From the NCBI GenBank assembly GCA_031267375.1, contig JAIRZE010000015.1, positions 1 to 6,287 of the forward strand: 6,287 bases of DNA, written 5' to 3'. Source of the stretch: Rickettsiales bacterium. GTDB lineage: Bacteria; Pseudomonadota; Alphaproteobacteria; Rs-D84. The position numbers and the translations under genes were made by a program. The notes under the pieces are model-generated. The model was not told where the DNA came from. It ran no database searches and saw only the letters and a program-made list of their open reading frames with translations. Shown in pieces: positions 1 to 5,220 of this stretch. Every line of letters starts with the position of its first letter. Within the stretch, counting starts at the first letter, position 1.

Positions 1-739
1 GAAAGAAAAGGCGCAGTTTTACCTGATTTTGTTCCGGCTTAGGATTATGCGCAACTGTCGTAAAAACTGTCGCCGCATCATTCACGGGCACATCAAAAGT
101 TGGAATCCAGCCAAATGTCTTTTCCAACAGAGCGATTATCTTGTCCGCGTCTTCTATTTTTCCGCCAACCGTTATTATTGTGTTTTTTGACGAGATATGA
201 GATTTCATAAACCCAATCATTTCATCCCGCGACATATTCGCGATAGTATCAAAAGTACCCAATGTGTTGTGGGCCATTCCGGATCCCGCAAAGATATTTT
301 CCGCAGAAAAATAATACATACACCTGTCGGGATTGTCCAGGCTGCGGCGCAATTCGTCAGCTATGACGCGGCGCTCGTTATCCAGAACTTTTTCATCAAA
401 CAAAGAATTCTGGACCAGGTCTCCCAGCAAATCAATCAGCACATTTATATTTTCCGACAGAATTCTGCCGTACGCGCGCATATTGTTGTTTCCTGTGGAT
501 GCGTTATATGTTCCGCCAAAGTCTTCCAAATGCTCGTCAATAGCCAATGACGACGGAAACCGCGCGGTTCCTTTCATCAGTATATGCTCTATGAAGTGAG
601 TAATTCCGTATTGGTCTGGATTTTCATCACGCGCGCCGACGCCGAAACTGACATCCACGCTGGTGGTGGCGATATCCATAGGATCCAGAATAACCACAAT
701 CCCATTGGACAGTGTATGAAGAGTTGGATTAAAGATCAT
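1..739 (-). CDS. M16 family zinc metallopeptidase, N-terminal part (3' end outside window)
   Basis: The visible 246 codons match the N-terminal catalytic domain of the M16 (insulinase / mitochondrial-processing-peptidase-like) family. The inverted zinc motif HxxEH is present as HFIEH at residues 48-52, preceded by the usual glycine (G45) and followed by LMKGT. A third zinc ligand, E129 in VIADELRR, lies 76 residues after H52, the classical HxxEH-x76-E spacing. The opening LHTLSNGIVVILDP (residues 7-20) is the family's first strand. I chose the ATG at 739-737 because the family's N-terminus fits it; it lies 3 nt after the rho stop with only a weak GGA Shine-Dalgarno inside the end of rho, which suggests translational coupling. 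Family role: cleavage of peptides or presequence-like substrates; the true substrate and location are unknown. I see no signal peptide, so a cytoplasmic enzyme is likely. Both catalytic and structural residues visible here are intact; the C-terminal half cannot be judged. Confidence 0.93.
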   Translation of the reverse strand, partial: MIFNPTLHTLSNGIVVILDPMDIATTSVDVSFGVGARDENPDQYGITHFIEHILMKGTARFPSSLAIDEHLEDFGGTYNASTGNNNMRAYGRILSENINVLIDLLGDLVQNSLFDEKVLDNERRVIADELRRSLDNPDRCMYYFSAENIFAGSGMAHNTLGTFDTIANMSRDEMIGFMKSHISSKNTIITVGGKIEDADKIIALLEKTFGWIPTFDVPVNDAATVFTTVAHNPKPEQNQVKLRLFF

Positions 740-742
740 TTA

Positions 743-2011
743 TTATCCATTCATAGCGTTAAAAAAGTCCGCATTGGTTTTTGTGGTACGCAGTTTGTCC
801 AGCAGGAATTCCATAGCTTCCAAAGTTCCCATAGGATTGATAATCCGACGCAGAACATACATCTTGGAAAGAATATCCTTGCCCACCAGCAGGTCTTCCT
901 TGCGCGTGCCGCTGCGGTTTATGTCAACCGCCGGATAGACGCGCTTGTCTGACAATTTGCGATCCAAAATGATTTCGCTGTTGCCGGTGCCTTTGAATTC
1001 TTCAAAAATGACTTCGTCCATTTTGCTGCCGGTATCAACCAACGCGGTCGCGATTATGGTCAAGCTGCCGCCGCCCTCTATATTGCGGGCCGCGCCGAAA
1101 AATCTTTTCGGCCGCTGCAATGCGAACGCGTCCACGCCACCGGTCAAGACTTTTCCGCTGGACGGAATGACGGTGTTGTATGCGCGTCCCAAACGGGTTA
1201 TGGAATCCAGCAGAATGACGACATCTTGGCCCATTTCCACCAAGCGCTTCGCCTTTTCAATAACCATTTCGGCGACTTGGATATGACGGGTCGCGGGTTC
1301 GTCAAAAGTAGAAGAAATTACTTCGCCGCGAACGCTGCGCTTCATATCGGTAACTTCTTCCGGGCGCTCGTCAATCAGCAGAACGATCAGTTTTACGGAC
1401 GGATAGTTCGTGGCGATGCTGTTCGCGATATTTTGCAGCATCACGGTTTTTCCAGTGCGCGGCGGCGCGACAATCAAAGAGCGCTGACCCTTTCCAGTCG
1501 GCGCGATCAAATCAATGACGCGTGCGACCAGGCTGCGGCCTTTGTCTTTTTCATCTTCTACTTCCATTTTCAAACGCTCGTCCGGATACAGCGGGGTCAG
1601 GTCGTCAAAGGAAACGCGGTGGCGCAGCTCTTCGGGCGCGCTGCCGTTTACTTTTTCAATAGTTTCCAGGGCGAAATAGCGCTCTGATTCATTTTGCGGG
1701 GCGTCAATTTTTCCTTCTACATAATCGCCGGTTTTCAGACCGTATTTTTTTATAAGATTCGGAGATACATACAAGTCGTCCGGACCGGCCAGATAGTTTG
1801 ATTCGGGCGCGCGCAGAAAGCCGAATCCGTCCTGCATTCTTTCCAGAACTCCGTCGCCGATCAGGGTTGTCTTTTTGTCCATAGCGTGAATTCGCAGAAC
1901 GGCAAAGCGCAGCTGCTGAACATTCAGCTGGGACGGATTTTCAATACCCATATCTTCGGCCAGCTTCAAAAGCTGCTGCGGTGATTTAGTCTTTAATTCA
2001 TTGATGTGCAT
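743..2011 (-). CDS. rho: Transcription termination factor Rho
   Basis: This is a full-length Rho of 422 aa, close to the 419 aa of Escherichia coli. Rho is a hexameric RNA-dependent ATPase/helicase that binds C-rich nascent RNA and releases RNA polymerase. Visible parts in order: N-terminal helical Rho_N domain (about 1-45), primary RNA-binding OB/cold-shock fold with DGFGFLR (61-67) and YLAGPDDLYVSP (73-84), then the RecA-like ATPase. Walker A is APPRTGKT (182-189, K188), the catalytic glutamate region is LLIDERPEEV (E215), Walker B is VVILLDS (264-270), the Q-loop is SSGKVLTGGV (284-293, K287) and the R-loop is NRSGTR (365-370, arginine finger R370). All are intact. The ATG has a good Shine-Dalgarno (AAGG, 7 nt upstream). 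An own promoter lies about 70 nt upstream, and the M16 peptidase gene follows after 3 nt, so the two are probably cotranscribed. Nothing unusual in length or motifs. Confidence 0.99.
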   Translation of the reverse strand: MHINELKTKSPQQLLKLAEDMGIENPSQLNVQQLRFAVLRIHAMDKKTTLIGDGVLERMQDGFGFLRAPESNYLAGPDDLYVSPNLIKKYGLKTGDYVEGKIDAPQNESERYFALETIEKVNGSAPEELRHRVSFDDLTPLYPDERLKMEVEDEKDKGRSLVARVIDLIAPTGKGQRSLIVAPPRTGKTVMLQNIANSIATNYPSVKLIVLLIDERPEEVTDMKRSVRGEVISSTFDEPATRHIQVAEMVIEKAKRLVEMGQDVVILLDSITRLGRAYNTVIPSSGKVLTGGVDAFALQRPKRFFGAARNIEGGGSLTIIATALVDTGSKMDEVIFEEFKGTGNSEIILDRKLSDKRVYPAVDINRSGTRKEDLLVGKDILSKMYVLRRIINPMGTLEAMEFLLDKLRTTKTNADFFNAMNG

Positions 2012-2079
2012 AATGATGCCTTTTATGTGTTGATGTGTTGTGGGAATTGCGAACGCGGAACCGCGCTGCGTATATTTGA

Positions 2080-2108
2080 ATTATAGATTGAATTGTCGCA
2101 AAAGTCAA
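2080..2108 (-). promoter_or_regulatory. Sigma-70-type promoter of rho
   Basis: On the minus strand TTGACT (2108-2103) and TATAAT (2085-2080) are separated by exactly 17 bp, close to consensus. Transcription should start near 2073, giving a leader of about 60 nt before the rho ATG. That leader holds a small GC-rich hairpin, CGCGGAACCGCG (2054-2065). Rho genes are often autoregulated through their leader, but nothing here proves that. Confidence 0.85.
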
Positions 2109-2120
2109 GCTTCTAAAATA

Positions 2121-2170
2121 AAACTCAGAGCAAATTCCCCTCCAAAGGAGGGGAATTTAGACCGAGCTTT
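2121..2170. repeat. Copy A of the TIR hairpin element, minimal 50-bp form
   Basis: This is the shortest member of the five-copy element family of this window. It consists of little more than the two terminal inverted repeats joined by a 3-bp loop: left end AAACTCAGAGCAAATTCCCC, then CTCC-AAA-GGAG, then a right end reading GGGGAATTTAGACCGAGCTTT. Transcribed leftward from the glycosyltransferase gene it gives a long GC/AT hairpin followed by GAGTTTTATTTT, so it could serve as that gene's terminator just before the rho promoter. It looks like an internal deletion derivative of the longer forms, or the founding palindrome. Confidence 0.8.
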
Positions 2171-2181
2171 ATACAACCACT

Positions 2182-3060
2182 CTAAAACCGCATTGTCTTT
2201 ATATGCCGCCAGATGCGGCCAAATGGCCCTTCCGGACGCCCGAAATATTTATAAGCCGTCTTTCTATCATATTCAACTTTTTCAGGATGACAAAGTCTTT
2301 TCGGCATTGGAAATGTCGGAGTATTTAACAGCGGACTGTTCTCGGAAAAATGAACCCCTATTACGCCAATATTATTGATAAGATTTCTGGTCGGCATTAC
2401 ACATAATCCGTGATTTGCAATAATGCACAGCCCCCATTGATAATCCCAAGCATCCGACGGCGAATCTGAACACATATTATCAATAATATGGCGCCAGTAT
2501 CTGTCTTTGGCCGCAAGTTTAAGCGTATTCCTATCATATTCGCGCAAATCATATTCAAAGTTCGGCAGCCATCTGTCAGCCCAAGACGCCCATCCGCCAC
2601 AGGCGTGCATAGCGTGCATAAACATATAATCAGTCTCGCAATTTATAGGTTCTTTTTGAAATATCCGACCATTGATATGCCACACGCGCTTGTCGTCTTT
2701 GTATCGTTTCAGCATTTCTGCGCAGAAATTCCAGAAAGTCGGATCAGGAATTACATCATCTTCTATTATTATGCCATACGGCTCGTTTTGAAAGAACCAG
2801 GTTATGGCGCCGGCGATATGCTTGCCGCAGCCAATATTGTTATCTTGAAACCGTGTATGAACTTCGCATTCCCAATCTATATTATCCAGTAAATATCTGC
2901 GAACCGATTCAACAAGTTCCTGCTCGCCCGGGCGATTTTGCCTTGCCCCGTCGCCGGCGATATAAAGTTTTGCGGGCTTTATTTTTCTTATTTCTGCAAA
3001 TGATTTTTCTGTGTAGTCGGGGCGATTGAAAACTATATAAAGGATAGGTGTGTCAAACAT
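2182..3060 (-). CDS. GT-A fold glycosyltransferase (family-2-like, HlpA-type)
   Basis: A 292-aa protein resembling the family-2-like glycosyltransferases sometimes labelled 'hemolytic protein HlpA-like'. Such enzymes move a sugar from a nucleotide-sugar donor to an acceptor, typically in surface polysaccharide synthesis. In order: a nucleotide-binding start PILYIVFNRPDYTEKSF (residues 5-21), the second strand KLYIAGDGAR (31-40), NNIGCGKHIAGAITWFF (74-90), the metal-binding DxD-type motif IIIEDDVIPD (97-106, EDD at 100-102), an acceptor-side segment HACGGWASWADRW (152-164) and AWDYQW (204-209). No signal peptide or membrane segment is visible, so it probably works at the cytoplasmic face. The ATG is supported by GGAG six bases upstream. 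The gene stands alone; no other sugar genes are in view and no clear promoter lies within 100 bp, so it may depend on transcription passing through the structured RNA region at 3341-3506 or on a weak promoter. Donor and acceptor cannot be told. Confidence 0.85.
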   Translation of the reverse strand: MFDTPILYIVFNRPDYTEKSFAEIRKIKPAKLYIAGDGARQNRPGEQELVESVRRYLLDNIDWECEVHTRFQDNNIGCGKHIAGAITWFFQNEPYGIIIEDDVIPDPTFWNFCAEMLKRYKDDKRVWHINGRIFQKEPINCETDYMFMHAMHACGGWASWADRWLPNFEYDLREYDRNTLKLAAKDRYWRHIIDNMCSDSPSDAWDYQWGLCIIANHGLCVMPTRNLINNIGVIGVHFSENSPLLNTPTFPMPKRLCHPEKVEYDRKTAYKYFGRPEGPFGRIWRHIKTMRF

Positions 3061-3122
3061 AAAAAACTCCGTTTTTTTAGGCGCGAGTGTAAAGAAAGTA
3101 TCTTTTCAGCCATTATTCATAA

Positions 3123-3283
3123 ACGGCTCGTCAGAGCCGTCATCCCGGCGAAGGCCGGGATCCACTGCGCCGCAGGCTTTAATTTTCGCGCCAGCGAAAA
3201 CATTTGCGACAATACGCTTCGCGTTTAGGTCTGCGACGCAGTGGATCCCGACCTTCGTCGGGATGACGAACACTTCGTGTTCG
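3123..3283. repeat. Inverted-repeat element with 32-bp arms, each arm itself a hairpin
   Basis: The arms 3138-3169 and 3237-3268 are inverted copies of each other over 32 bp with two differences. Each arm contains its own hairpin, CCCGGC-GAAG-GCCGGG on the left and CCCGAC-CTTC-GTCGGG on the right; the two differences between arms are the two sides of one base pair, so the hairpin is kept. Further small hairpins flank or fill it: ACGGCTC/GAGCCGT (3123-3140), TTTTCGC/GCGAAAA (3183-3200) and GAACAC/GTGTTC near 3268-3282. The arm sequence belongs to the widespread 'gtcatcccggcgaaggccgggatcca' type of bacterial intergenic repeat. No ORF of merit lies here. It separates the glycosyltransferase gene from the minus-strand structured RNA. 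Confidence 0.85.
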
Positions 3284-3340
3284 TTTAGGCTTTATATTGT
3301 TCTAAAAAGATATATTCCTTATACCTTCGTAATTTTTTGT

Positions 3341-3367
3341 AAAATAAAACCACCGAAAAAGGTGGTT
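3341..3367 (-). terminator. Intrinsic terminator of the minus-strand structured RNA
   Basis: On the minus strand AACCACC and GGTGGTT form a 7-bp stem around the loop TTTTTC, followed by TTTTATTTT. This is a plausible Rho-independent terminator. Its 5' side overlaps the second CTCCAACC motif of the RNA (3371-3364), which is also complementary to the GGTTGGAG arm of hairpin H2, so an alternative antiterminator pairing is possible. Confidence 0.75.
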
Positions 3368-3506
3368 GGAGTTTTCTAACAATCTTTGGAATTGCGCGGT
3401 TTATTCAATATATTCACCACACTCCAACCCGTGGTTGGAGTTTTTTATGTCCCTGCGGACACCAAAGAAAGGGTTAGAAAGCCCAATACAACAATTCATT
3501 GTATCG
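3341..3506 (-). ncRNA. Structured RNA, copy L1 (unrecognised cloverleaf-like RNA or leader)
   Basis: About 165 nt from promoter to terminator. The fold by eye, in minus-strand order (plus coordinates): 5' hairpin of 10 bp (3508-3499 with 3491-3482); P1 of 8 bp, TTTCTAAC (3480-3473) with GTTAGAAA (3380-3373); an internal loop of CCTTT against ATT; P2 of 6 bp, CTTTGG (3467-3462) with CCAAAG (3389-3384). Inside P2: H1 TGTCC-GCAG-GGACA (3461-3448), linker TAAAAAA, H2 CTCCAACC-ACG-GGTTGGAG (3440-3422), and H3 GTGGT with ACCGC (3420-3416 and 3400-3396). One A then leads to a second CTCCAACC and the terminator. Copy L2 has the same order, loop sizes and linkers with different stem sequences. I do not recognise a named family. 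A short open frame crosses H1, but the stem covariation argues for RNA function. Confidence 0.7.
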
Positions 3507-3511
3507 GGGTG

Positions 3512-3540
3512 ATTATATAAGGATAATCCCAAAAACACAA
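3512..3540 (-). promoter_or_regulatory. Promoter of structured RNA L1
   Basis: On the minus strand TTGTGT (3540-3535) and TATAAT (3517-3512) are separated by 17 bp. Transcription should start near 3505, at the base of the RNA's 5' hairpin. The position is equivalent to that of the promoter in front of copy L2. Confidence 0.75.
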
Positions 3541-3581
3541 GGTTAAAATTCGGTATCTATCATTTGATTATTTGGGATATT

Positions 3582-3757
3582 AAACTCGCCCTTCCCAAAG
3601 GGAAGGGGTGGCATCGCGAAGCGATGACGGGGTAGGGGTCATAAAAACAAACAATGTATGATTCTTACCCCTACCCCGTCCGTTCCCGCCTTCGCGGGAA
3701 TGACAAAACACGCCGTCCACCCCTTCCCTTGGGGAAGGGGAATTTAGACCGAGTTTT
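3582..3757. repeat. Copy B of the TIR hairpin element, long form
   Basis: The right end GGGGAATTTAGACCGAGTTTT is typical of the family; the left end (AAACTCGCCCTTCCC) has lost part of the usual end, leaving no GTGCGAATT block. Each arm holds a hairpin (CCCTTCC-CAAA-GGAAGGG on the left, CCCTTCCC-TTGG-GGAAGGG on the right), and a perfect 13-bp inverted repeat, ACGGGGTAGGGGT at 3627-3639 and its complement at 3667-3679, forms the core. A hairpin at about 3680-3703, CGTTCCCGCCTTCGCGGGAA, resembles the arms of the unrelated element at 3123-3283, as if a piece of that family had been inserted. It belongs to the same subfamily as copy D. It is the first part of repeat module 1. Confidence 0.8.
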
Positions 3758-3806
3758 AATAAATATCAAATTGTTTAACAGAGTTAAATAATAAGACATA
3801 GCATAC

Positions 3807-3826
3807 TTGTCCAATATATTGGACAA
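3807..3826. repeat. Perfect 20-bp palindrome, copy 1
   Basis: TTGTCCAATATATTGGACAA equals its own reverse complement. It occurs identically at 3875-3894 and 5460-5479. Its size and symmetry fit the operator of a dimeric regulator or a recombination site; neither is shown. Confidence 0.9.
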
Positions 3827-3874
3827 ACAGTATTTGCCCTTATTGTCAGTCAGTTAACTTTTGTTATGTAATTA

Positions 3875-3894
3875 TTGTCCAATATATTGGACAA
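3875..3894. repeat. Perfect 20-bp palindrome, copy 2
   Basis: Same sequence as copy 1; here the symmetry extends to 22 bp (3874-3895). It starts exactly 68 bp after copy 1. TTGTCC at its start and TATGAT 18 bp further on could make a weak rightward promoter overlapped by the palindrome. Confidence 0.9.
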
Positions 3895-3919
3895 TGAATA
3901 TGATGCAGGTAATTAGAAA

Positions 3920-4052
3920 AAAGCTCAGTGCAAATTCCCCTCCTATGGAGGGGTGACCCCGAAGGGGGCGGGGAGGGTGTTCTAATAAGAGAACCCTCCC
4001 CGGCGGCTCCGCCGCCACCCCGGAGTCGGGAGGGGAGCGTAGACCGAGCTTT
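3920..4052. repeat. Copy C of the TIR hairpin element, medium form
   Basis: It begins AAAGCTCAGTGCAAATTCCCC and ends AGACCGAGCTTT. Inside are arm hairpins (CCCCTCC-TAT-GGAGGGG on the left; GGCGGC/GCCGCC on the right) and a core stem-loop at 3970-4001, GGGGAGGGTGTTCT with AGAACCCTCCCC around a short loop. The core is nearly identical to that of copy E. The whole element could extrude as a cruciform. The right inner arm has diverged (CGGAGTCGGGAGGGGAGCG). The promoter of structured RNA L2 starts only 10 bp past its right end. Confidence 0.85.
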
Positions 4053-4062
4053 ATAAAACAAT

Positions 4063-4091
4063 TTGTTTTACAAAAAATATGCTGATATAAT
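4063..4091 (+). promoter_or_regulatory. Promoter of structured RNA L2 / transporter leader
   Basis: TTGTTT (4063-4068) and TATAAT (4086-4091) are 17 bp apart, giving an expected start near 4098. The -35 lies in the palindrome AAAACAATTTGTTTT. It is the only good plus-strand promoter I find before the transporter gene, so the transporter mRNA would begin with the structured RNA. Confidence 0.75.
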
Positions 4092-4097
4092 GAGAAT

Positions 4098-4268
4098 GCG
4101 CGGGCGAATTGCCGGCGCGGGGTGTGATGACCTCTGAATATGGTGTCCGCGGGGACATAAAACACCTCCAACCCAGGTTGGAGGGCCGGCGTTATATACA
4201 GAAAGCGCCGCACTATTCCATATTATAGTCATCAACCTCCAACCACTCTTTTTTTTGAGTGGCTTTTT
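4098..4268 (+). ncRNA. Structured RNA, copy L2 (candidate attenuator leader of the EamA gene or sRNA)
   Basis: About 171 nt from promoter to terminator, with the same fold as copy L1. In order: 5' GC hairpin (4099-4105 with 4111-4119, two-base bulge); P1 of 7 bp, TGATGAC (4125-4131) with GTCATCA (4228-4234); internal loop CTCTG against ATA; P2 of 7 bp, AATATGG (4137-4143) with CCATATT (4218-4224). Inside P2: H1 TGTCC-GCGG-GGACA (4144-4157) directly abutting P2, linker TAAAACA, H2 CCTCCAACC-CA-GGTTGGAGG (4165-4184), and H3 CGGCG (4187-4191) with CGCCG (4206-4210). One A then precedes a second CCTCCAACC (4236-4244) and the terminator. P1, P2 and H3 differ from L1 in sequence but pair in both; H1, H2 and the linkers are conserved. 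Because the terminator precedes the transporter's ribosome site, a ligand- or ribosome-controlled switch is one reading; a free sRNA is the other. I recognise no known family. Confidence 0.7.
4241..4268 (+). terminator. Intrinsic terminator between structured RNA L2 and the EamA gene
   Basis: CCACTC (4243-4248), a loop of eight T, GAGTGG (4257-4262), then CTTTTT. The 5' side is partly shared with the second CCTCCAACC motif (4236-4244). That motif can pair with GGTTGGAGG of H2 instead, which would open the base of the terminator: the usual logic of an antiterminator. The terminator ends 24 nt before the transporter's ATG. Confidence 0.8.
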
Positions 4269-4282
4269 GTCGCACAAAAAAA

Positions 4283-4286
4283 AGGG
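4283..4286 (+). promoter_or_regulatory. Ribosome binding site deciding the EamA start
   Basis: AGGG lies 6 nt before the ATG at 4293 but directly against an in-frame TTG at 4287. The spacing favours the ATG; the TTG would add only two residues. Confidence 0.7.
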
Positions 4287-4292
4287 TTGAAG

Positions 4293-5189
4293 ATGTCGCC
4301 GCTGCTTACATTTTTAATGATTCTGATTCCGCCGTTCTTTTACGGATTGACCAACATTCTTGATTACAGAATCACCCAGTTTCCGCAACTGCAAAAGACC
4401 AGCACTCTGCTGCTTTTGTGCAATATAACAAACGCTCTGTTCGTGCCTGTATTGTTTTTATTTTGGAAAATTCAAATGCCCAGCGCGGCGGATATGCCGT
4501 ACCTGATAATAATCGGCGCGATAGAGGCGTTCTATTTATTCCTGTATTTCAAGGCGTACAAGTATCTGGACACCAGCGTAATTTCCGCGCTGTGGGCATT
4601 GTCGCGCGTGCTGACGCCTTTGTTCGCCTTTATATTCGTAGGCGAGATTTTATCGCCAATCCAATACGCGGCATTTTTTATAATCATCGCCGCAAGCATA
4701 GTCCTGGGGCTGGAACCCGGAAAGAAATTCAAAGTCAACCGCGGATTCTGGCTGCTGCTGATCGCGGGCATAGGAATAGTTTTTGAAAGCGCGATTTATA
4801 AAAGGGCTTCGTTCGGAATGGATTGGGCGAATTTGTTGTTTTGGACTTGCACGCTCAGCACGGTCTGGTCTCTTTTGATTTTAATGCCGCGTGAAAATCG
4901 CGCGGATATAAAGAAATCTTTTTCCGGCGTCAAAGAATTTGCCCCGTGGTTTATAGCTTGCGAGATATTTCAGTTTTTGGGACGCGGCGCGCATATATTC
5001 GTTTTGACAATTGTCCCGGTGGCACTGTTTGAAACAGGCTTGTCATTTCAGCCGCTGCTGGTCCTGGGCAGCTCTTGGCTGGTGTGCAAGTTTTGGAAGA
5101 CTTGTCCGATTGGCGAAAGCCGGTCCAGTATGGCGCGGAAAATTGCTTGTTTTGCAGTGATGTTGCTCGCCGCATTTTTGTTGATTTAA
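4293..5189 (+). CDS. EamA/DMT-superfamily membrane transporter
   Basis: A 298-aa hydrophobic protein with about ten predicted membrane segments, arranged as two five-helix EamA repeats, the layout of drug/metabolite transporters of the inner membrane. Approximate segments: 2-20, 37-58, 68-88, 94-116, 122-140, 150-168, 179-198, 217-236, 238-266 and 282-298. The first repeat ends with FVGEILSPIQYAAFFIIIAASIVLGLEP (residues 115-142), recognisable as the conserved helix 4-5 region of EamA domains. The basic, polar stretch 199-216 is a likely cytoplasmic loop between the halves, and 269-281 another. Family members export amino acids or metabolites or take up small solutes; the substrate cannot be inferred here. 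The gene stands alone, preceded by a promoter, a structured RNA and an intrinsic terminator, so it may be controlled by attenuation. It is flanked on both sides by direct-repeat modules. No truncation or frameshift is seen. Confidence 0.9.
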   Translation: MSPLLTFLMILIPPFFYGLTNILDYRITQFPQLQKTSTLLLLCNITNALFVPVLFLFWKIQMPSAADMPYLIIIGAIEAFYLFLYFKAYKYLDTSVISALWALSRVLTPLFAFIFVGEILSPIQYAAFFIIIAASIVLGLEPGKKFKVNRGFWLLLIAGIGIVFESAIYKRASFGMDWANLLFWTCTLSTVWSLLILMPRENRADIKKSFSGVKEFAPWFIACEIFQFLGRGAHIFVLTIVPVALFETGLSFQPLLVLGSSWLVCKFWKTCPIGESRSSMARKIACFAVMLLAAFLLI

Positions 5190-5220
5190 GTACTCATTTC
5201 TGCTGATTTAATGAAAGAAA

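Larger units (their letters stand above)
3758..3919. repeat. Linker of repeat module 1, with two copies of the 20-bp palindrome
   Basis: This 162-bp AT-rich segment joins copies B and C. Its two ends match the linker of module 2 (5414-5505) nearly base for base: AAATTGTTTAACAGAG and AATAAGACATAG on the left, ATGCAGGTAATTAGAAA on the right. Relative to module 2 it has 68 extra bp, bounded by two identical palindromes. No coding frame or RNA gene is evident. Confidence 0.8.

Noticed and set aside
945..1687. Plus-strand open frames inside rho (for example 945-1286 and 1226-1687)
   Set aside because: They lie antisense to a full, intact rho gene, show no family resemblance and have no ribosome site; they are shadows of its codon bias. 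The same holds for frames opposite the peptidase, glycosyltransferase, transporter and 84-aa genes.
3422..3446. CTCCAACC-CGT-GGTTGGAG-TTTTTT read as a plus-strand terminator
   Set aside because: It would work as one on paper, but no plus-strand gene lies to its left. It is explained as hairpin H2 plus the A-rich linker of the minus-strand RNA. The same applies to 4184-4157 read on the minus strand.
3341..3506. 6S RNA or SRP RNA as identity of L1/L2
   Set aside because: 6S RNA is one long hairpin with a central bubble, and SRP RNA has a GGAA-type tetraloop and asymmetric loop; neither matches a four-way junction.
4128..4229. Leader peptide in L2 (ATG at 4128) and an equivalent frame in L1 (ATG at 3498, minus), sharing GVR.DIK
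   Set aside because: The shared residues fall on the conserved H1 and linker bases, and the rest of the peptides differ. The changes between copies preserve base pairs, not codons, and L1 has no ribosome site. Amino-acid-coded attenuation is therefore unlikely, though not excluded.
4125..4234. tRNA or tRNA-like gene, because of the cloverleaf
   Set aside because: There is no T-loop consensus (GGTTCRANNCC), no anticodon arm of 5 bp with a 7-nt loop, and no acceptor stem next to a CCA-type end.
3864..4277. Minus-strand open frames of 65-113 aa across copy C and structured RNA L2
   Set aside because: Their predicted products are proline-, arginine- and glycine-rich translations of the hairpin repeats and are interrupted differently in the equivalent region 5186-5643. 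No ribosome site or family match.
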